A stretch of 64,000 bases of DNA, from assembly GCA_030762175.1 (NCBI GenBank), contig CM060846.1, positions 236,283,512 through 236,347,511 on the forward strand, read 5' to 3'. Below, one piece after another: positions 11,620 to 22,764 of this stretch. This stretch comes from Metallyticus violacea (lineage: Eukaryota > Arthropoda > Insecta > Mantodea > Metallyticidae). Within the stretch, counting starts at the first letter, position 1. Each line of letters begins with the position of its first letter. The notes beneath the pieces are model-generated. The model was not told where the DNA came from. It made no database searches and saw only the letters and a list, made by a program, of their open reading frames with translations. Made by a program: the position numbers and the translations under genes.

Positions 11620-11656
<37 letters not shown>
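11620..11656 (+). repeat. (AAT)n microsatellite inside the DDE pseudogene
   Basis: About twelve AAT units, interrupting the transposase relic where the second catalytic block would be expected. Confidence 0.95.
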
Positions 11657-12086
11657 CATTTGGTCACAATTAACAAAGATTCAAATATGTCAAACAAGAA
11701 AAGGTGATATCATTCAATGGTTGCAAAAAAGGGGGAATTCAATTTTCGGCAAACGAAACTAAAATTTAACTCTTGTAATATATTTTACTGTCAGTCAGTC
11801 AGTCTAAAATGCATGAACATGATCAAGGCTAATGAAAGGGGCATGAGGTAATTTGATTGCATCCTTATCTTTGTCACCAATCTAATTAGACATGTGTGGT
11901 CTGGAGTAAAGGGGGGATTCGAAATAAAAATTGGAATTTTAATATGAAACACCTGGAAATACTTGTTAATGTAGAAATAAAAGAAGTATTGCAGAAAGAC
12001 TTCGTATCGTACGTTAGACACACTGAAAAATTACTAGAGGAAGATTGAAAAACATTACAAAATATTAAAACCAACAACAGCAGCAG

Positions 12087-12165
<79 letters not shown>
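12087..12165 (+). repeat. (GAT)n microsatellite encoding an Asp run
   Basis: About 26 GAT units. In the transposase-tail frame this reads as poly-Asp; in the other frames it gives poly-Met, poly-His or poly-Ser open stretches that are artefacts. Confidence 0.95.
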
Positions 12166-12426
12166 AATAATAATACATTACAAAATTCTGATGATGACAG
12201 TGATGAACTACCATCAGATGAAGACAATGAGGATGATAATGGTGGTAGTAGAGACACAGACAATGAGCCTCTAGAAATTGCATTGGATTACATATCAGGT
12301 AAACAACATGAAATGCATGTACTTTTAGGAAACTATAGCTGTTATAACAGACATGATGTTGCTTACCTAATTGCGACAAATATGTCCATAGAAATAAGGA
12401 AACAAGTGCTAGCAGCAAATTTGTGA
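12166..12426 (+). pseudogene. Acidic C-terminal tail following the DDE pseudogene
   Basis: After the poly-Asp run the same frame stays open to TGA at 12424-12426 and reads an acidic segment (SDDDSDELPSDEDNEDD) followed by a non-acidic end (DYISGKQHEMHVLLGNYSCY). Acidic tails are common at the C-terminus of such transposases, but the last ~50 residues are not recognised and could come from another gene or element. Confidence 0.4.
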
Positions 12427-13640
12427 AAAACATTTACTTTCCATTGGCTGCAGCCTAATCTCAATCCCATTTGAAAAACACTACAGTGACAAAACTCTAT
12501 GGGAATTTTCAAGTAGTACTTACTTAAGCATTTTAGTCCCTTTTTACATTTTTCTATTTTTAATTATCACTTGTGCTTTCTGACCGACTGTAATCTGTAA
12601 TTAGCTCCAGATATATTTCACAGATTTATTAAATAGAGGTCCACAGAGTAAAGATGGCTTTATTATCAATACTTGACTGAAATCTGAAGAATAATTATGA
12701 AAAATAAATGCCCAAAAGGCTGAAATATTTAAACATGTGCCATTTCACAACTGTGTAAACAATATTATTTCTTTTTACTGATTAAGGCATTTGGAAATAA
12801 AATGAAATTATACCTGATCTATGTTCACTACAAAGTAACTCATGAAATGTAAATAATTTGAACACCAGCAATAAGCATGCATCAATCACACATTTGAAAA
12901 GAGCATTAGCTTTGATGGCTTCAGCTTTTATCATACCATTTGTAACAAGTGTTGTTACTGCCCTTGAATGTGCCCTTAAACTAAATAAGATATACATAGA
13001 CTCAATATCTTTAATGAGCTTGGTCTCATGTAAATTTTCCACATTGGTAGAAGAATTTATTGTGAATCTGAAAAATATCTGGGTGGTTAAGGATAAATAC
13101 TAACAGAGAATGAACAAAATAAGCATGCATAAGGTTTGCTCATATTACACAATCTTATGAAAGAACAAAAGCATGTTTTTGATTAATGTATTATTCTAAA
13201 TAACACCTCTGAAGAAACTTTCTGATCACCTATTGAAATTCGCTGTGTGAAAGCAGCTGGATCTGACACATGAACTTTGCAACATGTATGCTAATTGATT
13301 GAGTTATTAGCAACAGTCAACAATGCAGCACACTCAGAACAATGTATGAATTTCAACAAAGTTAGTAATATATTATACAATATTGTTCACATAATCATTT
13401 ATATCTAATGTATCTAGTGCATTAAAGTAAACTAAACATTGTGAATCTAAGGTTTCAACATCATTATTTGAATTCTCTCTACTATTTGAAACCTCAACAA
13501 TGCAATAAAAAATTTACAGTTTGATTCCAGATCAATCACATTGGCACATTGTTTTTCAGCAGTATTGGTTTTAGAGTTGACTAAAGCTGTAGTGTTTGTA
13601 GTTTGAATACCAGAAAAAATCAATTCAGTGTGTTCTTAAA
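12427..13640. other. Unassigned DNA
   Basis: Open stretches at 12782-13103 on both strands overlap each other and show no domain. The part nearest 13640 could be the decayed end of the P-type transposase. Confidence 0.4.
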
Positions 13641-13649
13641 ATAACTTGT

Positions 13650-15075
13650 ATAGAAAAAAATAATTGAATGGATCTGTATCTCTGAAAAGAAATTTTGGTA
13701 CGAACATTCCTATACATTTATGCATATCAGGAAATGGAATGCAAATGTTCTACGAGGGTGTGACAAAATAGAAACATCATCAACCAACATTGACTTTAAA
13801 TAAACATACATATCGCCAAAATAATTCTGACAAGAATTCATATTTTCTAACCTCAAAGGCTGTTAAATCCTTTACCAAAGACATTTACAAAGTTGAGGAT
13901 ATCAAACAATTTATCTATTTTCCCTATATAAACAACAGTTGCGGCCGAACTTGAAAATAAGGATGCCAAGATATGTAGAGGAATTCAGGAGCATCTGTTA
14001 CACCTGATCTCAGAGTCTGAGCAGCTAAGCGACACATTTATTTTTTTGTTATGAAAATTTAGGTGCAATCTGCAGATAATATTAGCAAACTTTAAGCCCT
14101 CATTCTCTTGCAATGAATGATACGTTTTAATATAATCCCACTTTATGTCTCCATGCACAGTCCGGATTACTTTTTTGTCCACTAAAGCATTTCTTGCTAT
14201 ATTTAACATATGGAATTGGTCCAGTATTGTGTGAACATTACAATCTGCTGATGGGTGTTTGAAATTAGAAATAATATGCTCTGCTCAAGTTTTTAGAGTT
14301 TAAATATTAACGAAATCAGATTCACATATAACAGTATTACAAAACACCAACTTCGCGCAGTTCAATATAGTAAGTGTTGATTAACCATGTTAAAACATCA
14401 ATAGAAAACTTGTTTAAAAAGGTTATTTGCACTTCTTGTTTTTCCTGTATGAAACTATTTGAAACACAAAAGATGCACTACCCAGCTCATCAACTTCTGT
14501 TGAAATAATCTGACCAAAATTAACGTAACCTTTATTTACTTTATTACTATCATTCCATGCTAAGTGCTTTCTTTTCACACTGTCAAATACTAAAGAACAT
14601 TCTTTCAAATGTGGTTACCTAACACAATTTTCTTTTAAATAATCAAATAATACAGGCATATATCCAGGGTAACACAACTCATTGATGGAATCCATGACTT
14701 GATGTAGTTTGGGTGTGGGCAAGAAATAATGTTCTTATATACATAAGTGTAACATAAAAGCAAACTGTTTTGTAATGCCACTATCTTCTTGCTGGCTCAC
14801 TTTAGAATTCTGAAATTGATTCACAATAAAATGTAAGGTGAAACCACTAGATGACAATTGTAAATGCTTTCAAAGTAATTTTATATGCGTTCATTCTTCA
14901 AATTTGTAATCAATTCAGCCATGTTGCTGAGCGTCTTGTTCTTGCTTTGAAAAGTCATTTGCACCTTTTTCATTTTCTCCCTTAATTCTCTTTTTGTAGT
15001 AGATAGTGGGAGCCATCTAAGTTCCTTTAATTTTTTAATACTTTCTGGAAGCTCTTGTTCATAAATATCCCACAA
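13650..15075 (-). pseudogene. THAP9/P-element-type transposase pseudogene
   Basis: Minus-strand pieces in the order of P-element/THAP9 transposases. They are a coiled-coil-like stretch at 15075-14881 (ELREKMKKVQMTFQSKNK), a core block at 14608-14423 (CSLVFDSVKRKHLAW, NKGYVNFG, ASFVFQIVSYRK), a block at 14209-13985 (NIARNALVDKKV, IKWDYIKTYHSLQENEGLK), and SSSAATVVYIGKIDKLFDIL with NVFGKGFNSL at ~13955-13870. Last comes a weaker C-terminal block to ~13650. No THAP DNA-binding domain was found upstream. Four or more frame breaks separate the blocks. The family performs GTP-dependent cut-and-paste transposition; this copy is non-functional. Confidence 0.8.
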
Positions 15076-15079
15076 TTTT

Positions 15080-15720
15080 TTTCTTTATGCAATTAAGAAA
15101 TACAGAGATCCCCAATTATAATGGTACGATGTCTAAATTTTATTTACTTCTATATTATTTCCAAGATAAGTACATATACACCAAACTGGCTGGTTATTTA
15201 AGAATAAGCTTTCTTCTTGCAACAGCTTTTCTATGAAGATGACCAGGAAAATTGAAGAGAGATCTTCTTTTAGAAGTTTTACAGGTGCACCAGGCAATGA
15301 GTGATAGCAATGAGGTATGAAGTGTTAGCTACATGGAGTATGAGCTCTATGCTATGGGTGATCGGTGATCTCTGTCCATTTCTTCAAAATAATGGGACGA
15401 GAAAATGGAAACTTGCATGAAATAAAAAGGAGGAAAAGAAAAGGAAAATGGATTAAAGTTTGTAGACTACTTGGGTTATGTAGCCAAACTGTCAAATTTT
15501 CTTGGTTTACTCACCTGTGAAACTGAAATCCACTTCCTTATTTTGCAGATTTTTACAACCATATGCCACTCATTATTTTACCATTTTATAAAAACAATTA
15601 AAGGAAAAAATTCTTCAAGAAATTTCTTGACACCCGAAAACCCGACACATAACTAGACAACACGTAGGCTTAGCCAACTTAAAAATTTCAGCGTCTCGAT
15701 TTACTAAATTCCGAAATATT
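15080..15720. other. Unassigned DNA
   Basis: No supported feature; a THAP domain for the neighbouring relic was looked for and not seen. Confidence 0.4.
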
Positions 15721-16819
15721 GGGCCCTGTTCCTCAAAAGTATGGTCTAATATATAACAAGTGTATGGACTTGAACTTGTAGTTTTTAGTAAAATTCTGTT
15801 CCACAAAATTTCTGCTGCTCTTGTACTTTAACATTCCATACTTACAAATGTACAATGATTTTTCATTGTTCTATTCCGCAGAAGTATAGTATTAGTCCGG
15901 GAATGGTAATTTGTATAAATTTCTCTACATGTGAAAGAACTTTGGTAACTTCAAATAATAGCACAAATTGTATTATCTTTTTAATGGTTTTGGGAGCCAG
16001 TTGACCCAAAATTGCTGTATAAGTGAAACGATGAGTAGGAATGTGTATAAAGAGAAAATTCATATATTTAGATTAAGTGCAAATAAAGTACGGTTTGTGA
16101 CTGATATTAGCGTTTCCTGTTTCAAATGCACATTTCAGACGAGCATCTTGGTTAATGTGTTTTTAGGTTCTTGCTACATGTCAAGAAAATACTTTCTTTT
16201 CGTTCTTCATTTGTATTTTTAAGGTTCTTGCTACATGTAACGATTTTTTTTTTTTTTTTTCATTCTTCATTCTCTTAAATAAAGTCTTTTAGCACAATGT
16301 TTCCAGTTTTTTGCCTATGAGAATGTGAATGAAAAGCAATATAAATACATAAATAAATTTAAATGATCAAATGGACTAATAAAATAAACGGCAGAACAAT
16401 CGGGAAGCTTGATTCTTGTGCCATCTCTAGATGACTGAAATTAATTCCTAAATGTAGCCTCATGTAACCGTGTTCTCAAAGTGGATTATTACGCTTGAAT
16501 ATCGATAAATACATAATAAAGTATTTACACTATCATTATGTTTCAGAAAAAACAAGACTCACCTTACAAGAATGAAAATGATCTATTCTGTGCATTAATC
16601 ATCTTTAAAGAGTGGAAATAACCTCTCTTAAGTATGACAAAGTATGGCAAACAGCTGTACCTCTATCTTGCACTTATATTACGTCGATTGTAACTTTTTA
16701 CCAATACTTTAGCAGTGTAGCATTTTTTTCGCGGAACAAAAAGCTACAAGGCCATATTTTACAAGGACCTGCACTAATATACTTGCATATATTAAACCAT
16801 ACTTTTTGAAATAGGGCCC
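15721..16819. mobile_element. 1.1-kb element with imperfect terminal inverted repeats
   Basis: Both ends begin GGGCCCT and continue with A(A)AAGTATGGTYTAATATAT in opposite orientation. Weaker similarity extends to about 100 bp per end (CTTGTAGtTTTT and GTTCCrCrAA blocks occur in both arms). The interior has no transposase, so it looks like a non-autonomous DNA transposon. No flanking target duplication is obvious. Confidence 0.6.
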
Positions 16820-16846
16820 AGCTCAGGCTATTGCAAATGAATAGCT

Positions 16847-16960
16847 GACCTTGGAACCTGATTACCAAGGTCACCAATTTTGAATGAAACTTTCTGAATT
16901 TGGTGCTGCGTTCTCAGCTCAATTGTTTACAACTTCAATAGATGTCTCTCATTTACGATG
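16847..16960 (+). repeat. Dispersed repeat, copy 1
   Basis: The segment from TTGGAACCT to GATGTCTCTCATTTAC matches, with substitutions, the reverse complement of 27783-27893. Shared blocks include GGTGCTG.G.T..CAGCTCAATT and CAACT.CAA.AGATGTCTC. Family unknown. Confidence 0.5.
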
Positions 16961-18110
16961 TGGATCAAATGAGGGCTCTACAGTCTCAAATTTAACGCGT
17001 ATTCAACTCTATTTCGCCTAACAGAAAATTACTTTTCATTAATATATGCTTTAGAGTTGGCAAAAAGAAGGAAGACCGCATACTTTTATGCGGAAGAGGT
17101 TATTTGCAGTTCCGAAACAAAGAAACTTGTTTTGTTACGTTTTTTTGTTGATATCGGCAGGTTGTTTGGACGCCTGGGAATTACAGACGCATGATTTTAT
17201 GTGTGTTTCATGTTCATCACAAAGTGGCAAAGGAAAAAAACGTACCATTATTTATTAAAACAGAAATGCGACGAGGTGGGATGCAACGCCATGGAGACAA
17301 CAAAGAATTGTGTAAAGTGCGTAGACAACATTAGGCTTTAACAATGTAAATGCTATCTGGAGGACGGGATGTTATTTTTGTACACTATAACCTTCAATAT
17401 AGCATTTATATTGGTACCTCTATGTGCTTTAAATAAAATAACTGTATTGTTATTTGTTGTACATAGTAGTGCAATTTCAATGAGAGGTTTATTTATTTAC
17501 ATTTTTACACTTCATTAGTTCATTATATATGAACATTTTATGTTTTTAGGTTATGTACAGGCCGTGTACAAAAAATAGCATTACATTTTACTTCATATAC
17601 CTTCCTAATTTCTTACCTGGTTATAATTGGGTTAAGAAGATGAGTTACTGTCAGATTTTAAAAATGAACTTTCTGGTGCAACGTCATATAATGGATTGGC
17701 TGGATAATAAATAATGTCTGTGATAGCTCGACAGGTTATCTCACTATTTATATAATTTCATTATTTGTACGTTCCTTTCCTTTTCGGACGAAACTGCGTC
17801 ATTGTTAAAGATTTCACCCAACTTAGACAACCAGCTACAGAACCGCCGATAGCCTGAAGAGTGAAATACAACATCCAAAAATCCGATCTGTAACAGTAGC
17901 CTAGAACATGCTAGCCAGATGTTTACGCCTTGTATTTGACTTTTCAGGCTGTCAGCGATTCTGTCGCTGGTGTCTGAAGTTCGATGAAAGCTTAACATTG
18001 ACTTATTTTCTCCGAAAAAAGAAAGGAAACTACAACTAAAACAGGAGGAATAAATAAATAAATAAATAAATAAATAAAGGATAAAATTAGTAAGCCTTGC
18101 ATTGCCGACC
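16961..18110. other. Unassigned DNA with a short (AAAT)n tract
   Basis: A minor (AAAT)n tract lies at about 18050-18078. Open stretches such as 17744-17998 on the minus strand have no visible domain. Confidence 0.45.
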
Positions 18111-18251
18111 TCTCATTGCTGCAGTATTGCCTCATTCACCGTGATCTTAGTTCGCGCATCCGGCGAGATGATACTTACAAAAATTGGTGCTTGATGATGT
18201 CACAAGTTATTAACATTGATTTGCTTATCTGCAGTGATCTGTGTGCATCCC

Positions 18252-18582
18252 CTTATAACTTGACGTTACAAAGAGACGAAAAATGTCGCTGCTGCAGGTA
18301 ATGTTGCTGCTGTATTGCACCTGTGCTCCTCTGCTCAAGGCATGGAGAGAAAAGGAGAATGGGTTTCCTAGGGGGGTATATGTGAGCAAGGTAACAGAAT
18401 CTTGAAAGGCTTCCATTTAGTTTCTTCAAACGCTACATGATATGTACAATGAATGAGAAGTTTCATTTAAATGAGATAGTTGGTGGATTTATAATGTCTT
18501 GCCTTGTGGAATCAGCTGCTGTTAGAAACTGATTCTGCTATTGCTAATAACGAATTTTTCGTCCCTTTGTAACGTCAAGTCT
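18252..18582 (+). mobile_element. MITE-like element with ACTTGACGTTACAAAG ends
   Basis: Left end ACTTGACGTTACAAAGAGACGA and right end TCGTCCCTTTGTAACGTCAAGT are inverted repeats of each other, giving a 331-bp element. It shares long, nearly identical stretches with the reverse complement of 30950-31231. No coding. No convincing target duplication was seen. Confidence 0.65.
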
Positions 18583-18985
18583 CCTGCTCAAGCCGGAGTA
18601 TTGAGAGAAAAAGGGAATGGGTTTCCTAGGGGGAGGTCGGTTTATAACAACAAGTTAGTGCATTCATAATGTCTTGTTTATTTAAATGAGACTGAATATG
18701 TGAGCAAGGTAACAGAATCTTGAAAGGCTTCCATTTAGTTTGTTCAAACGCTACATGATATGTAGGTAATGTTACTGCTGTATTGCTGCTGCGCTCCTGC
18801 TCAAGCCGGACGGGCATTGAGAGAAAAGGGGTTTCCTAGAGGGAGGCCGGTTTATAACAGCAAGTTAGTGCATTTATAATCACTTGTTTATTTAAATGAG
18901 ACTGAATATGTGAGCAAGCTAACAGAATTTTGAAAGGCTTCCATTTAGTGTAATCAAACAAGGTGTACACTTGTAATTTACTTTT
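18583..18985 (+). repeat. Two tandem partial copies of the MITE interior
   Basis: Two ~210-bp units (about 18585-18770 and 18771-18985) repeat the interior of the 18252-18582 element. Each has TCCTGCTCAAGCCGG, GGGTTTCCTAG.GGGAGG, GAATATGTGAGCAAG and CTTCCATTTAGT in order. They resemble each other more than the parent, suggesting local tandem duplication. Confidence 0.7.
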
Positions 18986-19426
18986 GTTGTTGAACATGGT
19001 GCAAGGCACTGTAGCCAATTTAGCCATTTTATGGGTAAATCAAGCATTTTCACAGCAACATTTATCTATATAAAATCGTGAAATGTTTATAGCCAGAACT
19101 TAGCTTATTTAACAAATGGAACCAAAAATGTAACTTTTACTTTAACATAATTTTAATTGTTCTGCCATTAAGCAGGCAGTAAAATGCAAAAAATCCATTA
19201 CCTCAGTTGTTACGTTATGTAAGAAGAACAAATAGAATAAATTCCCGCTTGCTGTGCACTTATATTGCACTCATTACTACATGCCTGTGGGGGATGTGGG
19301 GGATGGTATTGCGATGACACGTCCATGCTAGAAAATATTTAACCCCCTTGAGAGGAAATTTGGCCCTTTTTAGATGCGAGTCTAGCCCGATCAGTAGTTC
19401 AGCATTGGCAATAGTGGTGCGGATGT
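18986..19426. promoter_or_regulatory. Upstream region of the zinc-finger MULE gene
   Basis: This 440-bp stretch must contain any promoter of the downstream gene, which is the least decayed in the window. No convincing TATA or initiator element stands out. CAGTAGTTCAGCATTGGCAA lies just upstream (~19390-19410). Confidence 0.25.
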
Positions 19427-20743
19427 ATGTTTAAACTGGGCTGGATGCACGTTACTATTTTTGCAGTTGTAGTTTTTATAATAATGAGTGCATCGAAACA
19501 CTTCGTATGTCTGGAATGTGGGAAGGAGTATAACTACAGGAAAACACTAAGACAGCATGTTGCTAAAGTACACCCAGAAAAGTTGGATGTTATCGCACCC
19601 GTTCTAAAAAGACAGCAATCGAATGCATCAGAACAGTTCGTATGCCTGGAATGTGGGATGGGGTATAACTACAGGAAAGCTCTAAGACAGCATGTTTCTA
19701 AAGTACACCCAGAAAAGTTGGATGTTATCGCGCCCGTTCTAAAAACAGCGCAATCGAGTGCATCAGAACAGTTCGTATGCCTGGAATGTGGGAAGGAGTA
19801 TAACTACAGGAAAACTCTAAGACAGCATGTTTCTAAAGTACACCCAGAAAAGTTGGATGTTATCGCGCCCGTTCTAAAAACAGCGCAATCGAGTGCATCA
19901 GAACAGTTCGTATGCCTGGAATGTGGGAAGGAGTATAACTACAGGAAAACTCTAAGACAGCATGTTGCTCAAACACATCCGGCAAAGTTGAATGTTATCG
20001 CGCCTAGTCTGAAAAGACAGCAATCGAGTGCATCAAAACAGTTCGTATGCCTGGAATGTGGGAAGGAGTATAACCACAATAGAAATCTAAGACGGCATGT
20101 TGCTCAAGCACATCCGGAAAAGGTGAATGTTATCGCGCCTAGTCAGAAAAGAGGGCAATCGAATGCATCAAAAGAATTCGTGTGCCTGGAAATTGGGAAG
20201 GAGTATAACTACAACAGAAATCTAAGACTGCATGTTGCTCAAGTACACCCAGAAAAGTTTAATGTTATCGTGCCTATTCTAAAGAGACAACAATCGAGTG
20301 CATCAAAACAGTTCGTATGCCTGGAATGTGGGAAAGGGTATAACTACAATAGAAATCTAAGACAGCATGTTGCTCTAGCACATCCAGAAAAATTGAATAT
20401 TATCGCGCCTATTCTAAAGAGACAACAATCGTGCGCCTATCACTGTGAAATTTGCAACAAGAATTTCAATTATGCATCCATCTTCAAAGGCCATCAGCGA
20501 GTTTTCCATGGTGAGCGTTCAGCTACAAAGAAAACAATGACCTGCAGCTTATGTAGTCATGAAGCAATATCGGAACTTCTTTTATTTGAACATTTAGAAT
20601 CAGCACACGAAATAAAAGTAAAATCGGAAGAACTACAGTTCTCATCCTTTGACGATTTTAAAAACTGGAAGCAGGAAATTGAGGAAACAACGGGATCGAT
20701 GTTTGTAAAATATACTGGTTCTCGCATTTCTGGCAATATGTAA
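19427..20743 (+). CDS. C2H2 zinc-finger N-terminal half of a MULE transposase
   Basis: Open for 438 codons. Seven C2H2 fingers (C-x2-C-x12-H-x4-H) occur in near-identical 45-residue units, e.g. FVCLECGKEYNYRKTLRQHV, each followed by a linker like VIAPVLKRQQS. Two more divergent fingers follow (YHCEICNKNFNYASIF and MTCSLCSHEAISELLL). Finger 6 reads CLEIG, having lost its second Cys. The repeat is also visible in DNA as a 135-bp tandem unit. The start is probably the ATG at 19484 (MSASKHFVCLE), since the upstream residues are hydrophobic and outside the repeat. The last residues (after KYTGSR) are out of frame: the true continuation is one frame over and joins the transposase half. Likely role: DNA binding at element ends. 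Confidence 0.85.
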   Translation: MFKLGWMHVTIFAVVVFIIMSASKHFVCLECGKEYNYRKTLRQHVAKVHPEKLDVIAPVLKRQQSNASEQFVCLECGMGYNYRKALRQHVSKVHPEKLDVIAPVLKTAQSSASEQFVCLECGKEYNYRKTLRQHVSKVHPEKLDVIAPVLKTAQSSASEQFVCLECGKEYNYRKTLRQHVAQTHPAKLNVIAPSLKRQQSSASKQFVCLECGKEYNHNRNLRRHVAQAHPEKVNVIAPSQKRGQSNASKEFVCLEIGKEYNYNRNLRLHVAQVHPEKFNVIVPILKRQQSSASKQFVCLECGKGYNYNRNLRQHVALAHPEKLNIIAPILKRQQSCAYHCEICNKNFNYASIFKGHQRVFHGERSATKKTMTCSLCSHEAISELLLFEHLESAHEIKVKSEELQFSSFDDFKNWKQEIEETTGSMFVKYTGSRISGNM

Positions 20744-22704
20744 GGCATTATTATGCATGTTATCGTTCAGGCAATTTTGTTTCTCAAAGTAAAGGTGTCA
20801 GACACTTAAAATTACAAGGAATCAATAAAATAGGTGGCGTTTGTCCTGCACAGCTACGAGTCTGGCAAGCTGAAGATGTAAAATGCCTAGTCACATTTAT
20901 CTCAACTCATGCTGGTCATCAACATGACTTAAGTCACTTGGGACTGTCAGAAAAAGAAAGAAACAGTATAGCTGTAGATATTGCAAACAAAGTTCCTTTT
21001 CAAGCCATACTGCACAAAATTAGAGATTCGGTGTCAGATGCTAAATTACAAAGAGTTCACCTAGTAACCAGACAGGATTTACATAATATTGAACGATGCT
21101 ATAATTTGTGCTCCTCATCTGTCAGGCATCAAAGTGATGGGACTAGTGTTGAGGCATGGGTAAATGAAATGAACTCGAGTGACAGCCCCTGTGTGTTGTT
21201 TTATAAACCACAAGACACAGTCAGTCAGTCAGAATTAAAAGGCACAGATTTTGTACTAATTATAATGAACAATGCACAGGGGGAACTATTAAAGAAGTTT
21301 GGAAACGACTGTGTATGTATTGATGGAACACATGGACTTAATAGCTATGGTTTCGAACTCATAACACTAATGGTGTTAGATGACATGAGACAAGGGTTTC
21401 CATGTACTTTCCTAATATCCAACAGGAGTGATTTTCAGGTACTGTCCATATTTTTCCATTGCATAAAATTGGAAGTTGGAAATATTTTCCCTAAAGTTTT
21501 TATGTCAGATTTAGCAGAGTCCTTCTACAATGTTTGGATTTCAATTATGGAAGTGCCAACAATGAGACTCTATTGTACATGGCACGTAGATAGAGCCTGG
21601 AGAAAAAATATAAAAAAAGTCAAAGGCCAAGAAAAACAAGCATATGTTTACAGGATTGTAAGAACATTACTGGAAGAGATAGATGTCACTGCAATTGAGA
21701 TAATGCTTCCTACTGCAATAGATCATTTGAAATGTGACCCTGACACCTTTGAGTTTGCTGCATACTTCCAGGAAAACTATGCGAGTAATGCACAATGCTG
21801 GGCTTACTGTCACAGGTTGCATGCTGGATTGAATACCAACATGCATGTTGAACGAATGCGTCACACACTGAAATATATGTATCTGCACGCAAAACATACC
21901 AAACATCTCGATAAAGCAATTTATGCTTTAATGAAATTTATTAAAGATAAACTGTTTGATAGTATAATTATCGTGACTAAAGGAAAATTGACTTCAAAAA
22001 TGAAAGAAATACGCCGTAGGCATAAAGGAAGTCTGAAGGTTAACAAAGACCTCATTATTAGGGAAGAAGATGGCGGTTGGCAAATCACATCCTCATCAAA
22101 CCCGACAGAAATTTATGTTGTGAAAGATAGTGGTGTGAACTGTATATGCAAATTAATCTGCAGTGAATGTAATACATGCATACACAGATACTCTTGCACA
22201 TGTATTGATTCCAGCATTAAATGGAATATGTGTAAACACATACACAGGATATGTCAATTTGAGCAGGGCAATGAACAACATGATTCTGCAAACAATTTAA
22301 TAATAGACACTGAGGATGTTCTTAATGAAAAGGAGGAAATACTAGCCCAAGTGAGCAAAAAAAGTCCCGGCTCATTATTGCAGATGAAAGACCAAATTAC
22401 CAATGAATTTTTGGCTACATTTCAGGGAATATGCACAAGCACAGAACTTAAGGTTATACAAAAACATGCAGCATCCTTAAAGGCAACATTAGCTGCTGTT
22501 AAAAAGCAAACTAAGCAGATATTTATGCCCATAGGCAAAGAAATGTGCCAAAAGGGGAAAATTATCCCACAAAGAAGGCTCTTTGCTACAAAAAAGATGG
22601 GGAAACCTCGCCAAATTCACCTTCAAAAACTAAACAAAGCGAAAGGCAATAAAATTGCACTTTCGTTAATTGTAACAAGTGATAAAATGGACACTAGCCC
22701 ATAG
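20722..22704 (+). CDS. MULE transposase half with SWIM zinc finger
   Basis: Open in frame from about 20722 to TAG at 22702-22704, directly continuing the zinc-finger half after a frameshift near 20715-20728. Before the first ATG in this frame it already reads a conserved N-terminal block (RHYYACYRSGNF, THAGHQHDLSHLGL). The MULE DDE core shows the first Asp in CVCIDGTHG, the second in VFMSDLAESFYNVW, the family CxxH motif in LYCTWHVDRAWRKN, and an acidic residue in NMHVERMRH. A SWIM-type finger follows near 22160-22245 (CTCIDSSIKWNMCKHIH). The protein excises and inserts the element. The reading frame ends exactly where a PLE begins, so the natural C-terminus may be cut off. All catalytic positions look intact; the break is one frameshift. 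Confidence 0.9.
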   Translation, partial: SHFWQYVRHYYACYRSGNFVSQSKGVRHLKLQGINKIGGVCPAQLRVWQAEDVKCLVTFISTHAGHQHDLSHLGLSEKERNSIAVDIANKVPFQAILHKIRDSVSDAKLQRVHLVTRQDLHNIERCYNLCSSSVRHQSDGTSVEAWVNEMNSSDSPCVLFYKPQDTVSQSELKGTDFVLIIMNNAQGELLKKFGNDCVCIDGTHGLNSYGFELITLMVLDDMRQGFPCTFLISNRSDFQVLSIFFHCIKLEVGNIFPKVFMSDLAESFYNVWISIMEVPTMRLYCTWHVDRAWRKNIKKVKGQEKQAYVYRIVRTLLEEIDVTAIEIMLPTAIDHLKCDPDTFEFAAYFQENYASNAQCWAYCHRLHAGLNTNMHVERMRHTLKYMYLHAKHTKHLDKAIYALMKFIKDKLFDSIIIVTKGKLTSKMKEIRRRHKGSLKVNKDLIIREEDGGWQITSSSNPTEIYVVKDSGVNCICKLICSECNTCIHRYSCTCIDSSIKWNMCKHIHRICQFEQGNEQHDSANNLIIDTEDVLNEKEEILAQVSKKSPGSLLQMKDQITNEFLATFQGICTSTELKVIQKHAASLKATLAAVKKQTKQIFMPIGKEMCQKGKIIPQRRLFATKKMGKPRQIHLQKLNKAKGNKIALSLIVTSDKMDTSP

Positions 22705-22764
22705 TAACATTTTAATAAATTGAGTCGAGATTGTAACATACACACCACTATAATTCAATAAAAT

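Larger units (their letters stand above)
10830..12170 (+). pseudogene. IS630/Tc1-like DDE transposase pseudogene
   Basis: Scattered pieces in several frames follow the order of an insect DDE_3-type transposase. They are KGPPKRVT and FDKELVQKIVW near 11070-11145, GFK.KERKIMD near 11250, the first catalytic block as YLDKTLVN near 11384-11407, IIYHAGSAKIDIVP near 11490-11530, DIIQWLQKRG near 11709-11738, LHPYLCHQSN near 11862, and WSGVKGG near 11899. The tail EIKEVLQKDFVSYVRHTEKL is at ~11975-12034. Later catalytic acidic residues are not visible, and a (AAT)n tract replaces the second-Asp region. Stops are frequent. The product would cut and paste TA-flanked DNA; this copy is dead. The reading then runs into an Asp-rich tail. 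Confidence 0.7.

Noticed and set aside
12086..12274. Poly-Met, poly-His and poly-Ser open stretches
   Set aside because: Pure reading of the (GAT)n microsatellite in other frames.
21667..21919. Minus-strand genes inside the MULE
   Set aside because: Antisense shadows of the transposase frame.
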